From contig CAJINV010000004.1 of NCBI GenBank assembly GCA_905178155.1, forward strand, positions 7,694,771 to 7,758,770: a stretch of 64,000 nt of DNA, in the 5' to 3' direction. The first letter of the stretch is position 1. Each line of letters starts with the position of its first letter. Origin of the DNA: Amoebophrya sp. A120. Taxonomy: Eukaryota; Sar; Dinophyceae; Syndiniales; Amoebophryaceae. Of this stretch, positions 1-10,849 are shown piece by piece. A model generated the notes under the pieces. That model had not been told where the DNA came from, did no database searches, and saw only the letters and a list, made by a program, of their open reading frames with translations. Position numbers and translations under genes: made by a program.

Positions 1-219
1 AAAGTGCGGACTGTAGTTCTGTATGGCGTGGAAAAGCCTTGCAGCTACAGCATGACAGGAGGCAGGAGGAAGTGGGAAACAGCATGGCAAATTGCCTACA
101 AACGAGGCCACGACTGCGTCGCTTGGCCTTCTAGCAATGCAAGTCGATTTGTGTACTCGAATACAGCATCACAAATTTCGTTTTTGATATGGGACGAGGG
201 GGAATTTTTCCTTTTGATA
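1..219. mobile_element. Introner-like element IE-C, right end only
   Basis: Only the right part lies in the window. It ends in a degenerate copy of the IE-C terminus (GGGATTTTTCC-type, finishing TTTTGATA at 219). The left end should lie upstream of base 1, so the duplication cannot be tested. Confidence 0.7.
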
Positions 220-3200
220 TCCGTGCCGCTTTCGCCACGCGATGGTCCTCGGGCATTCTGTAAGCGTGGCGGTGGTCATATCCCGACCCGGGTGTGGCTT
301 CACGGCTCTCGGCGGCACTGGACCCCGGGCCGTGCTGACAGATGCCCCAGTCTTATCGTAAGGAAAAATCCCCCCTCCCCATATTCGAAAATTTGTGTTG
401 CTGATTTGAGGCCACAAATCGCATATGTCTTGCACGAAGACAAGTGCAGCAGCTTCCCCCCTATTATGGACGCGATTTCTCATGCTGTGAAGCCTAAAGG
501 GGAGCCGTTTGCCATGCTGAACAACTAGACCCATACGCCCCTACCTAGCCTGGGGATCTGGCCGCAATGCCTCTGTGCAATACAAAGCTGATTTGTGTAC
601 GCAAATCCAGCATCACAAATTCCCTGTTCGATACGGGGTGGGGGGATTTTTCCTTTCGATAAGTCTTTCCGACTCCAGGCTGCAGCGTTGGCCGACCCGA
701 ACTGGTCCTGGTGCGAAGAACTATCAAATGCAGTTGTGTCTGGGAGGTCTGGAAACTTGTAATGCTGGTTTGGGAATAGTGAATGCTCTGTGATGCACGG
801 CCAAGCATGAGAAATTATGTCTGCGCTGCTTTAGTGTTGCGCTTTCCGCACGACAAACTGCGTTTTTGCATGACAAGCAAAAGGCTCTCTTCTTGGGCAC
901 GCATCACAAACTTTTCAGTCATGCCAGACAAGCATGACAAACCTTGCATCCTTCCAGAGGACCCAGACATATTTGCAATGCATAAGAGCTGCCCGCACTC
1001 GAAATTTTCCGGAGGAGTTCGGTGTGCGCGCCGAAGTCCTCGACGACCCCGGCCCACGGAGGGGACAGCATCGGGTGGTCGCCAGGTGGATGCGGGCCGG
1101 TCGGCGGCGAGTATTACAGTGAAAAGTGCCCCCCACCCCCAAAGTTGCAAAAATTTGTGATGCGAAGTTTCCAAATGAAAACTTTTTGTCATGCATGAAA
1201 GGAGTACGAATCCTTCTGATGCAGAGTCTAGTCGTGTTTCGCATCGCTTGCATGACAAGCGCCGCTCTTGCTGGGATCTTTTGCAATACAAATTTTTGCT
1301 ATTCACGGTCGGAAATCTGTGATGCTGATACATGCAAGAGGGCGAATGTTTCATTTGGAAAGGTTTGCAATAAGTACAAATGCTTTCAAGTTCGGGGGTG
1401 GGGGCATTTTTCATTGTAATAGCGAGGTAGTGCTGTTCATTCGATGTTGTGAAGAGGAGGGCCCGGACAATAGCGCGAGGAAAAATCCCCCCTCCCCATA
1501 TTTTTGACAGGGTACGTTTTCGAAAATTTGCGTTGCTGATTTGTGGCTGTTTTGCAGAGTGCTGGTCCTCTGTGGCCACAAATCTGTCTTGCAGGAAGGC
1601 TTTGCAGAAGGCGTCCGCCGCATTATGCAAGCGGAGTCGGTATTAATACCGACTAATGGGAAAATAAATACAGCACGAACGTTTATTTTCATGCTAAGCG
1701 CCTAGGCCAAAAACCTCTCTACTATTAACTCAGGCGTACTATATGGGCCTGCAGAAGATGTCGTCCTCTCCAGCAACACAAATCTGATTTGTGTAGTACG
1801 CAAACTGAGCATCAGAAACTTCGTTTTGGTATGGGACAGATCTTTCCTTTTGATACCGTCTTCGGCCGAAACCGACCATTCGTCCTCCGTCGAGCTGGAG
1901 TCGTCATCGCCGTCACCGGAGTCATATCCCAGAGAAAAAAGCTGGCAGGTCATATTTGTAATGCCAAAATAAATACACAAAAAAATCTGTATTGCATAAT
2001 ATCCGAAAGAACAGCATACTATGGCTGTCCGCCCATGACGAGTCTTTCTGTGTGTAGTTTATTTTTGCATTACAAACATGTCCTGCCAGCTTTTTTATTC
2101 TCTGGGATAAGTCATCTTCCAGGTCCGTTTTGGCACCCGGATCCACGGTGTAAAACTTGTTCCGTGCGTATCAACTGTAAAAATGTCTGGGTCTGGAAGA
2201 ATTCACGTTTGTCATGCTTGTCTGGCATGACTCTTAAATCTGTTATGCACGTTACTACCCAAGAGCTCCGTTTTATTTCTGTGATGCAGAAGCGCAGTTT
2301 GTCATGCAGAATAGGCAACACCTAGGAGCTCAGAAACTTGTCATGCTGAGCCAGCATCTGTAGCCTCATCATGAGACGCCACCCAGCATCACAAGTTCCC
2401 AGACCCAGACATTTTTACTTTTGATAGTGCGTCTTGCAGCACCATGCGCTGGAGGTTCAGGTCCGCCGCCGATGAACCGGCAGCCCCGGAGGTACTATGG
2501 TCATCTCCCGCAAGAACTACTACACCCTCGCGCGAAGTATCCTGTGCAAAAGCATCGCACTCGTAGTAATTGCAGTCATGCATCACAAATTTTTTTCCTA
2601 AGGTAAAACAGCATGATAAATTCCATTTCTCATGCTGACGGAATTTGTAATGCGATTTCTGCCACTACGATGCTTTTGCAATGCATATGAAGAATCCACC
2701 AGCGATTTCCGGCGCGGCACAACCACTGCCAGCGGGGACATCTGCGGCGTTTCGGGCAACATCTGCGGGTGGTCCAGGTCCTCGTGGTGGTCATGACTGT
2801 GACGGCGAGGTAGAAGACGATGCAGATCTTCTTGCTCCACCAACCGACAACTCGATTGATCTCCTTCCCCTGACGTCGAGCAGCCGCACTATCCTGAGGA
2901 ACAAAAACGGGGCCCACACGACCCCAGAGTTGTCAAGATGGGGATTTATTTGCAACACAAACCTAGAAGTTTTGGGACTCACGCGTCAACACAAGCTGCA
3001 GCTACCGTAGTGTAGTGCAGCTTAGCAGGGTTAAACACATATCACAAATCCATCTGCTTATGTATGATCCTGGTGACAGCGTAAATACAAATGCCACAAC
3101 ACGACTAGAAACGCCTCTCATGGAGATGCGCATTGCAAATGTTCCTGTCATTGCAAATCCGCGTGACAACTCTGGGGCCGTGGCGACGTTTTTCCAAATG

Positions 3201-4969
3201 TTACGCGCGGAAGACGATTGGCCATCAGCATCGATGGACAAGAAGAACTAGTGGAAGCACCACCACAACTTTTTTGTAAGCTGAAACTATAGTCTGCCCC
3301 ACGTCGACCACCTCCAAAACCCGCTGCGCGAAGATGAGGACTTCTTGAGGCAGCTCCGCTACTGCCCGTGGTCGACGCACCTACATGGGGCGACGACAAA
3401 ACAGGCGCTGGTGGTGGTGTAGCAGCTTCATCCCGGTCGAAAAACGAGCCGCTTTGTTCCCCGTGTAGTTCCCTTTCTTGTTCGCGCCGCATGAAGGTGC
3501 TGCTGTTCAGGAACCCTTCTCGCGGCAGACGCTGGAAATTTCTGCCAGACGTTGTTCTGCCAGCAGGAGCGGGACCGGCACCACTGGTACTACTACTAGA
3601 CGGGAGCTGCTGCGTGCGGTCATGATCATCGGGGGTCTTTATTTTCACCACGGGTGTTAATATCATTTGTTCCATATGGGCGGCGTCTTCACTTCGGGAG
3701 GAGACAACAGGAAGGCACATCAGCTCCTCTTGTTGGTCTTCTAGATCCATCTGGAATAAGTCGTCTTGTGGCTCTTGTGCCTCCTCCTCCTGCGGCGGCG
3801 CGAAAAAATTCTGACCTACAGGTCGTGGTGCTACGAGTTCTAGGTCCGAAGAACCTCTTCGCACAAGAGCCGCCAGGGCGAGGCCTGCCGGTAGTTGCTG
3901 GGGGTTTTGTCTTGCTTGTCGTGGAGACGTCGCCATTTCGTCAGTTCGCAGTGTGGTCGCTCGGCAGTTCGCCAGTTCTGCGGGTCCCGTCGTCATCGTT
4001 GCACCTGTATCAAATGCAAACCGATGTCTGGGTCCTGCTCTCGATGACTGCGTATGCGTGTCCTTGTCATGAAGATTTTGTCCCTCGAATTATAGTAAAC
4101 CAGGTAACGCAAAAGTGGTAAAAGTACAGGTTCTTGGCCGGAGGCTTTTTTGTGGTAAGTACTTAATCTTAAGTATAGTAAAAACAAGAAACAGATCGTA
4201 ATAATTGCTGTTCATACAAGAGGACAGATTTTGGTGCAGCTTGTTACAACCACCGCCCAGCTGCGCGGCAGCCACCATCGCAAGTTAATATAATTTGCAC
4301 TGTAGTTCAATATCCAGAGCAGGACCCAGATCAACATCGTCGATATTTGCAACAAGCATAACCTGCACCAGCCTTCAGTCCGCCGTGGAGATGGAAGTCC
4401 TCGCAGTCATCGTGACGACCTTGTGCGGCGGCCACGTGGAGTAGAAAGTGGTCCGGCAAAACTTCCTGCGACGGGCTGACTCGTGACCCCAGACTGCCGG
4501 CGGGGGCGTGGGGTTCTTCCAGACCGCCGACCTCCAGTGACCGATCCTCGTCGTCCGATACAGTACTTTCCTCGTCGCGCATGGCTGCAACAGACCCCCC
4601 TGCGAGAAAACAAAAGCTGTCCATTGTAGAGGTCGTTGTCTCCCCAGAAATATACCGCGATGTTACAGCAGGAGTTTTTCTCCTTGCCACAGCAGATCTG
4701 CGCTGGATGAAGTGCTGCTGGTGATCATTCTTCGTGTGCACCTCGTTTCCAACTAGTAGTCCTGCAGCTGTTCCTGCTGCTGCGCCCACGAACTGCTGCT
4801 GGTGCTGTCCCACCGCCGGCGGTGGTCCTGGAGAAAAATTACCACTATTCTGATGCGCGCCGTCGTGCAGAAGAGGTTGAAATAATCCGGGCCGGCTCCC
4901 TGTTGCCTGCTGCGGTCCCCGTGTGGCCGCAAAGAGGAGCAACAACAATGCTTGCGGGACGACCTTCAT
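1..4969 (-). CDS. Large secreted-type protein of unknown function, 3' partial
   Basis: Not recognised. The first exon (4969-4361) opens with MKVVPQALLLLLFAAT, a convincing signal peptide; an in-frame Met 14 codons upstream (5011) is an alternative start but would bury the signal. The coding exons on minus are about 4969-4361, 4002-3204, 2884-2688, 2532-2427, 2163-2110, 1919-1856, 1468-1422, 1106-985, 716-662 and 348-220. Every boundary is an introner-like element and no GT-AG intron is needed. I checked each join from 4969 to 1856: deleting the element plus one TSD copy keeps the frame open. The join across 1470-1855 is unsure because that element has no clean duplication; one reading stays open to the window edge, the other stops near 300. 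The protein is low in complexity: Gln/His/Pro-rich near the N-terminus, Asp/Ser-rich (DSGDGDDDSSSTEDEWS) around 1860-1920. No enzyme motif was seen. Confidence 0.7.
354..661. mobile_element. Introner-like element IE-C
   Basis: Starts TATCGTAAGGAAAAATCCCC and ends with the inverted copy (...GGGATTTTTCCTTTCGATA). Flanked on both sides by AGTCT, an exact 5-bp TSD. It splits the first gene between 716-662 and 348-220, and excision keeps the frame. Confidence 0.9.
722..984. mobile_element. Introner-like element IE-A
   Basis: Starts TATCAAATGCAGTTGTGTCT and ends ...ATATTTGCAATGCATA. Flanks AGAAC / AGAGC (4 of 5). It interrupts the first gene. The interior carries the recurrent GCATGACAAA / TTTGTGATGC motifs common to most families. 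Confidence 0.85.
1112..1421. mobile_element. Introner-like element IE-E
   Basis: Starts TATTACAGTGAAAAGTGCCC and ends ...GGGGGCATTTTTCATTGTAATA. Exact TSD GCGAG. It interrupts the first gene. The second IE-E copy of the window is at 25493. Confidence 0.88.
1470..1855. mobile_element. Introner-like element IE-C, degenerate
   Basis: The left end (TAGCGCGAGGAAAAATCCCC) is one base short of the IE-C consensus. The right end TCTTTCCTTTTGATA lacks the usual G run. No clean TSD is visible, so the exact splice join is uncertain. Confidence 0.7.
1925..2109. mobile_element. Introner-like element IE-I, only copy seen
   Basis: TATCCCAGAGAAAAAAGCTG at the left matches, in inverse, AGCTTTTTTATTCTCTGGGATA at the right; the terminal repeat continues about 20 bp further (GGCAGGTC...). 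Exact TSD AGTCA. It interrupts the first gene in frame. Confidence 0.85.
2169..2426. mobile_element. Introner-like element IE-A
   Basis: Starts TATCAACTGTAAAAATGTCT and ends ...CATTTTTACTTTTGATA. Exact TSD GTGCG. It interrupts the first gene between 2532-2427 and 2163-2110. Very close in sequence to the copy at 10498. Confidence 0.92.
2538..2687. mobile_element. Introner-like element IE-G
   Basis: 150 bp. Starts TATCCTGTGCAAAAGCATCG and ends ...GATGCTTTTGCAATGCATA. Flanks CGAAG / TGAAG (4 of 5). Removing it joins residues DSS to REGVVV in the first gene. Confidence 0.88.
2890..3203. mobile_element. Introner-like element IE-B, degenerate right end
   Basis: The left end TATCCTGAGGAACAAAAACG carries a 2-bp insertion and the right end (GGCGACGTTTTTCCAAATGTTA) has drifted. 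Flanks CGCAC / CGCGC (4 of 5). It interrupts the first gene and the frame is kept. Confidence 0.8.
4008..4360. mobile_element. Introner-like element IE-A, long and degenerate
   Basis: 353 bp. Starts TATCAAATGCAAACCGATGT and ends ...ATATTTGCAACAAGCATA. Exact TSD ACCTG. Excision joins GLKAGAG to ATMTTGPAEL in the first gene. Confidence 0.85.
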
Positions 4970-7900
4970 GCTCTTTTTGTTGTCGTGCGTCTTCGATTTT
5001 TGGTCCTCCATGTCGTCGTGCGTGGTCCAAGGCGGTCGTGGAGGCGAGGATGTAAATAGCTTCCGAATAGTCCTACGGGTAGAAGTGCACGCCTTGCTGC
5101 ACCTGATACAAGTAGTACACGACTTGGTTGCAGCTTGGAGGTGAGCCAGAAGAGCTGGTAGAATGATCGTACTGGTACTTCTTACCCCAAAGTAGTAGTA
5201 TAGATACTCCTCGCTGCGCGGCGGAGGGTCGTGATGCAGGTCATGACAAAGATGAAATACTGATAAGAAGTAGGTACAATTTTCAGTATTATTGTGATAA
5301 TGCTATGACCGCCTTCGTCTTTGGCGAAGACAGAAAATCTATTTTAGGTCGTTGAGGGTTATTATTATCTTTTCAAAAAAATCTTTAAATGAGTACCATG
5401 TGGTACGTATTTATTAGTAAGCTCTGGTAGTAGAGGGGAAAAAAAAAATCACAAAGAAGGATTACCACCGGAAAATGAGATCCGAGAGGGATCTCACTCT
5501 CACGAGGCAAATTTTTCCAAGAATATGAATCTTTTCATCACGGCGGGCTTTGTAAAATTTTCTTTCGGTCGTGTAAGAATTGAGAGTACCTCGACAAGTA
5601 TGGGGGGGGCGGATTTTTCTACTACACCGAACTTTTTAGTCCCCGCGGCGATACTTCTGTACGCACTGAATGACAAAAGCACGCGGGTATTAAAAACACG
5701 GTGAGGCGGGCGGAAATATGTTGATCAAAAAAGGCCTAATATCCGCATCGCGATAAGTACACTAGAGTACAGTGCGGTGGCAGGCTTGTAGGTTTACGAA
5801 ACGGCACAAAAATAGAAAAGATCTTCACGACTACATTATGTTATGCGTGAGAGGTGCTCGATCGATGTTCTTGTGTGGGTAAAAATATTATCCGATGATA
5901 TTTTTCAAAAAGTGTACACGGGAAGGAAGCGATAGTCTGGTCGGATATGTTTATACTACGCAGTATCGTCCTGGCTGCAGTCTACTTCCAGTGCTCGAAC
6001 AAGTGGCGCCACCCTTGGAAAGAAAAAAAAAATCGTAGTGCTGCACTTGTGCTTGTTTGTCCGATGTTCTTGCTAAAAATGGAAAGCGCTTGCTGCGATC
6101 CTTATGCCCTGGCGTCGGCCTTCTTTTCAATGGGGAAAAATTTCTAAAAAAAAACGAGTGAAAACCGCCAGCGTGGGCCGTTCTTTCGATATGATCGTAC
6201 TTGTGCTACTTGATAAATCTTTTATTTTTCCGTATGCGAAGGTAAATAAGTAAGTAGAATCGGGGTAGCGCAGTCGACCACCTGCTCCCTGCAAAGCTCG
6301 GTCGCTGGAGGTATTTTTCTATGAGAGTACTTTATCGTGCACTCATAAGTTCTGCCCTTTACACAGGTCGCCCGTCGAGTAGCAATTCGATTGCTTGTTC
6401 TGTGGAGGCTCTTTGGTCACTTCGATGCAGCTCCAGACCCAATGCGCGAGCGCGGTGTGGTGAATAATTCTTCCTGTCTGCCAAAATAAACAACCACGCT
6501 AAATAAAAATCAGGATTCCTATAGTGGATTATCGGGAGCGCGCGGCGATAACGTGGCGTAGTTCTACTTGCGATATAGTTTTATTTTTTTCTTTACACGC
6601 CGTGCCTCTTATTGTTCGACTTTCGTGTAGTTCTTGTTGTGCGACGTCGATTATGAGGTTTATATGCAGAGTTTATTTCATCTACTGCAGAAAGCCACTC
6701 GTATTTATTTCGAAAGAACTTTTATTACGGTTCAGTATCCGAGCTCCCGCTGCAGCGGGGAAAGCTTTTGATAAAAAAAGCCCAGTTCTTTTTCGGACAG
6801 TTGTCAGGGCTCTTGTTCTGCTCCTGTATGCTAAAATTTCTACTATACCTCCTAGTAAAAGTAGTCGCGCAGATGAGTTGTGTGGTACTCATCTACTTGA
6901 CCCCGAGCGAAGTGAGCAAATAGTTACCGCACTTAATGGTCTACTTCTGCGCTGAAGTATGGAAAAGTGTGGCCTACTGTGGAGAATAAAAGTCGTAAAA
7001 AAGTGGTTGTATTGGAAAATCAAAAAACAACACCACCAGACTGTCACACACCAAGTCGTGCGAACAGGAAATTACATTGTTGTAGTTGTAATGCTGTGCT
7101 TCATAATTTCTTCTCTATTCCTTCCGTTTCTCTATAGTTTCAGCGTGTGCTAGCTTCTATCTGCTCGTGTGGCCCTGTAAAACTAAAACCCCGGAGGTGG
7201 GGAGGCTCATACGTTAAACAGGGAAAAATAGAAAGTTTGTAGTGGCGTAGTATTTGTGACGTCGTACAAATTCTTTGCTGATATTCTGTAATATCGAAAG
7301 AGCAGGTCTACGTCAGTGATGCGAACCGCGGTTTATTTCTCGTGCGGGGAGCAAATACTGAACAGCTTTCCGCAACACACGACCTAGCAGAGCCTCAATT
7401 TTTGTAAACTGTCTGATTCTTCGCGCGCCTTCCCGAAGTTTTAGTAAAACAAACCGCGTCAAGTGATGCGAGAGTAAGCTTGAAATTGAAAATTCAAAAA
7501 CTAGAACTTCCTTCACCTTTATTTATTATGTGGCGAAGCTGCAACAAGGTCACGAGGACACAAGCAAGACAGTTTTAAAAATGTTTCATCTCTACTTCTG
7601 TGTGCGCCGTCGAAAGTAGAACCTACGAATTTTTATAGCGCAATACTCACTATTGAAGTGACTCTTGTGCTGGTGTTCTCCGAGGGTCTATTTGAGGCAG
7701 CTTGCGGGACAAGAGGAGAAAGATAAAGAATATGAAAACACATGGAAAATAAAATTATGTGACACGAAGTAGGCCCGATAATTTCTTTTTATGGATAAAT
7801 CATATCACTTAAAGTTGAACTCAAGACTACTTCTTCGATCCAGTCAAAAAACCGAGTAGTAGAAGAGTCCATCGGCGAGGCCTGCGCATTCTATCAACAG

Positions 7901-10497
7901 TTAGCTGTTTCTACTTATTTTACGACGTCCATTCAATCGCAAATCAAACCGGAAAAAGCAACACAGACTTTTGCTCTCCGCAGCTTCTGTACGATTGGTG
8001 GGCTCCTTTCAGGGTCGTTTTATTATCTGAGTAATTGAATTCCGCGCCCGGTCGGTGGTCCCCCGAGATTATTCGCTTCTTTTCGCTAAAAATTATATAA
8101 TCATAAAAATCTAAATCGCTACAAATCTATCGATATTGATCATCAACGATGGCACAGTCTTGCCATCAGCGAAGTAGATAGCATTAGTGGTTGTGTCATC
8201 AGGACAACTCGTCCAGAGGTAGTACTTGTGATTGTGTCATCGGGACAACTCCAGAGGTCTCGTTTCCTCGATTCGTGACTTCTCAGATTTCCTATCACAA
8301 TTTTCTATTGCTGTGTGTGTGTGCGGGGGCAGCTTTGTGACAGCGAAATCTTCCTCCTAGTCGAAATAGTTCTTCTTGTACGGGCGCGGGCCTCTAAAAA
8401 ATACTATCGAGATGAACTATGTACTAGAATACTCCTGAAGCTGATGTAAGGAAACAATTTCATCGAGTGACGTTCTTGACCTAGTCTTGCTGAAGATTCA
8501 GGTTAAATTAGAAACTGTGTCCTCTTTTTATGTATCAAAGTATAGCTATAGTTGAAAGCCTTTTACACGCGGAAATAACAATATCAATAATTCTTGGAAC
8601 AATTATACCTCCAAAAAAAAAGCATATAGTGATAAAAATCCGAATACTATACCGCTACAAATAAAATCTACTAGTGATGTTCCATCTCCTCCTCAGATTT
8701 TATTCCTGGGATTTTTGTTCCAAAATTTTTTTTAATTCAGTTGTCTCAACATCATGATCTTCTCTAACCGCCGGAGATGAGGAGACAGAATAAGTGCGTC
8801 CGGGGTGCCCCCCAACCCGGACACCCGCCGGCGTGGCCAGAATACCGTGTATAGTTCAGTGTGCTCGAAGTTGCAGATTCGCGCGTTGCTGTCGTTGTGA
8901 CATCGCAGTTTGACCACGCCGCGTTGTTTATATGCCTATAAGTGTTCTTGATCAGCGATTACATCATGAGTAAAAAGTAAGCCCCCGCCATCTTTTACAT
9001 TTACTTCTCTGATGGTGGGCACAGGTCATTAATTTTATCTTCAACTTCAACTTTCTAATTCTAGTATCTCTAATTCTCCAATCGCTCCGGCTTTTCTATC
9101 ATTTTTATGTTTATCATTTGAAATGATTCCTAGAGTATAAATAATCTTTAGACCAATTTGAATACACCCGGCGGGTGCAGCTACACGCCGTTTTGTTTTA
9201 TCCACTACTCCCTTATGATGTTTCATCTTCACTAGCTACGGTATAATTGCTATGTATGATCCGACAACTTCGATGCGGCCGAACATAAGCGTATTAACTT
9301 CTCTACCTCACAAAGCAATACATCCTTCTTGCTCGATGGCGAGGATCAGCAGCAGGCTGCGTATAGTTCTAGATCTCCTTCTTGTTTTCTCGTCGCGTTC
9401 TATCTTCTTTCTCTATCCATACATGCTATAGTACTACCTAGGCTTAGTATCGACACAACAATCGATTGTGATTGTGTGCTGCTGGATCCGGGAAAAAATA
9501 AGAATAACTTCTGATAAGCGAGATCCATTTCTGCCGCCCTCATCATGGGCTGTTGAAGATTCAGAGGCGACGTCACTTCTGCGCCACAAAAATCTATACA
9601 CAATAATTCCGGAAAAAGTATGAAACGGATCCACTCACTTCGCAGCAGCCGCGGCAACAAAAGTTCTTGTTGCATCAACAAGTCCTGGAATAAATAGCGT
9701 AATATTGGATCATGCTCAGGTCTACTGTGGGATCATGATTCTGCATTCCCAATTGCTTCGTTTTCAAACGGACAAAAAGGTCAGCTGATCTTTGATCTCA
9801 CCACAAGGTCGTTGCAAAAGGAACTTTTTGCACAGCTTTTGTGAGACACCAGGTCAACATAGTGAATGCTTATCATTTGTCGAGGAAGCAAGACAAAAAC
9901 CTTGGATGAACTCTCTTCGCGGCCAATTAGAAGGAAAACACGACAAAAGCTCAAGAACTGAACACTCCCACGACATCCAACCCCGGCGAAAGACTCCGTT
10001 CGTCCAGCCCTGTCGTTGAAAGATTAAAAACGGGCATCGTCCCGTAGTTCTTGCTACAGACCAATAATTCGAAAAGCAAAAAGTTGCGGTAAAAACAGCA
10101 GGTTTTTGGACGCAGCCGCGTGCAGCTTTGTCGGGCTTTTCTCAGCAGAGTTGATGAGCTTCGTCATCTTACTTTGCACACATATAGTTTCAATTGGCTG
10201 TAAACTCACGCGTGGTAAGTAAACTTTTTTATTTGATACTGTACGGAGTCTCTGTATCTACATGCGATTTTGACTGTGATTGATGAACTAGCGTATAAAA
10301 ATAGCAGGTCGGCTTTACGGTGGCGTTGTTTTTTCAAAGTAAGTTTTACAATGGGCTCATGCATTAATCTTCTAGTCTAGTGCTCTGATTCAGAACCTGT
10401 GATGCAGTGTGGACATTCAAGAACTCAAAGCGGTTGGCAACTTTCTACAAACCTTAATGGGCGGCACAGGAGCATTCTATTGGCGCATTCTATTGGC
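4970..10497. other. 5.5-kb interval with no supported gene
   Basis: AT-rich, with only short scattered open frames. No family motif, ITR element or tRNA fold was recognised. A short GT run lies near 8313. It presumably holds the 5' region of the first gene and the 3' region of the Canopy-like gene. Confidence 0.5.
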
Positions 10498-10749
10498 TAT
10501 CAACTGTAAAAGTGTCTGGGTCTGGAAGAATTCATGTTTGTCATGCTTGTCTGGCATGGCTCTTAAATCTGTCATGCACGTTACCCAAGAGAACCGTTTT
10601 TCTGTGTTGCAGAGCCGCAGTTTGTCATGCAGAATAGGCAACACCGATGAGCTTAGAAACTTGTCATGCTGAGCCAGCATTCGTAGCCTCATCATGACAC
10701 GCCACCTAGCATCACAAGTTTCCAGACCCAGACATTTTTACTTTTGATA
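10498..10749. mobile_element. Introner-like element IE-A outside the coding sequence
   Basis: Typical IE-A ends and an exact TSD TTGGC. It lies about 100 bp beyond the stop of the Canopy-like gene (minus strand), so it is in its 3' UTR or between genes. Confidence 0.88.
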
Positions 10750-10849
10750 TTGGCAGTAGAGGTACAACATCGAGGCGAGAGTATAGAGAGCAAGATATCA
10801 TTTTCCAACTACCCGCTGCACTAGCTTGTTTCCCTCGTCCTAAGTAAAC

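Noticed and set aside
10409-10672. Plus-strand frame running into the IE-A at 10498
   Set aside because: Most of its length is element sequence. The same artificial peptide (CKSVWVWKNS-type) appears wherever an IE-A copy is translated.
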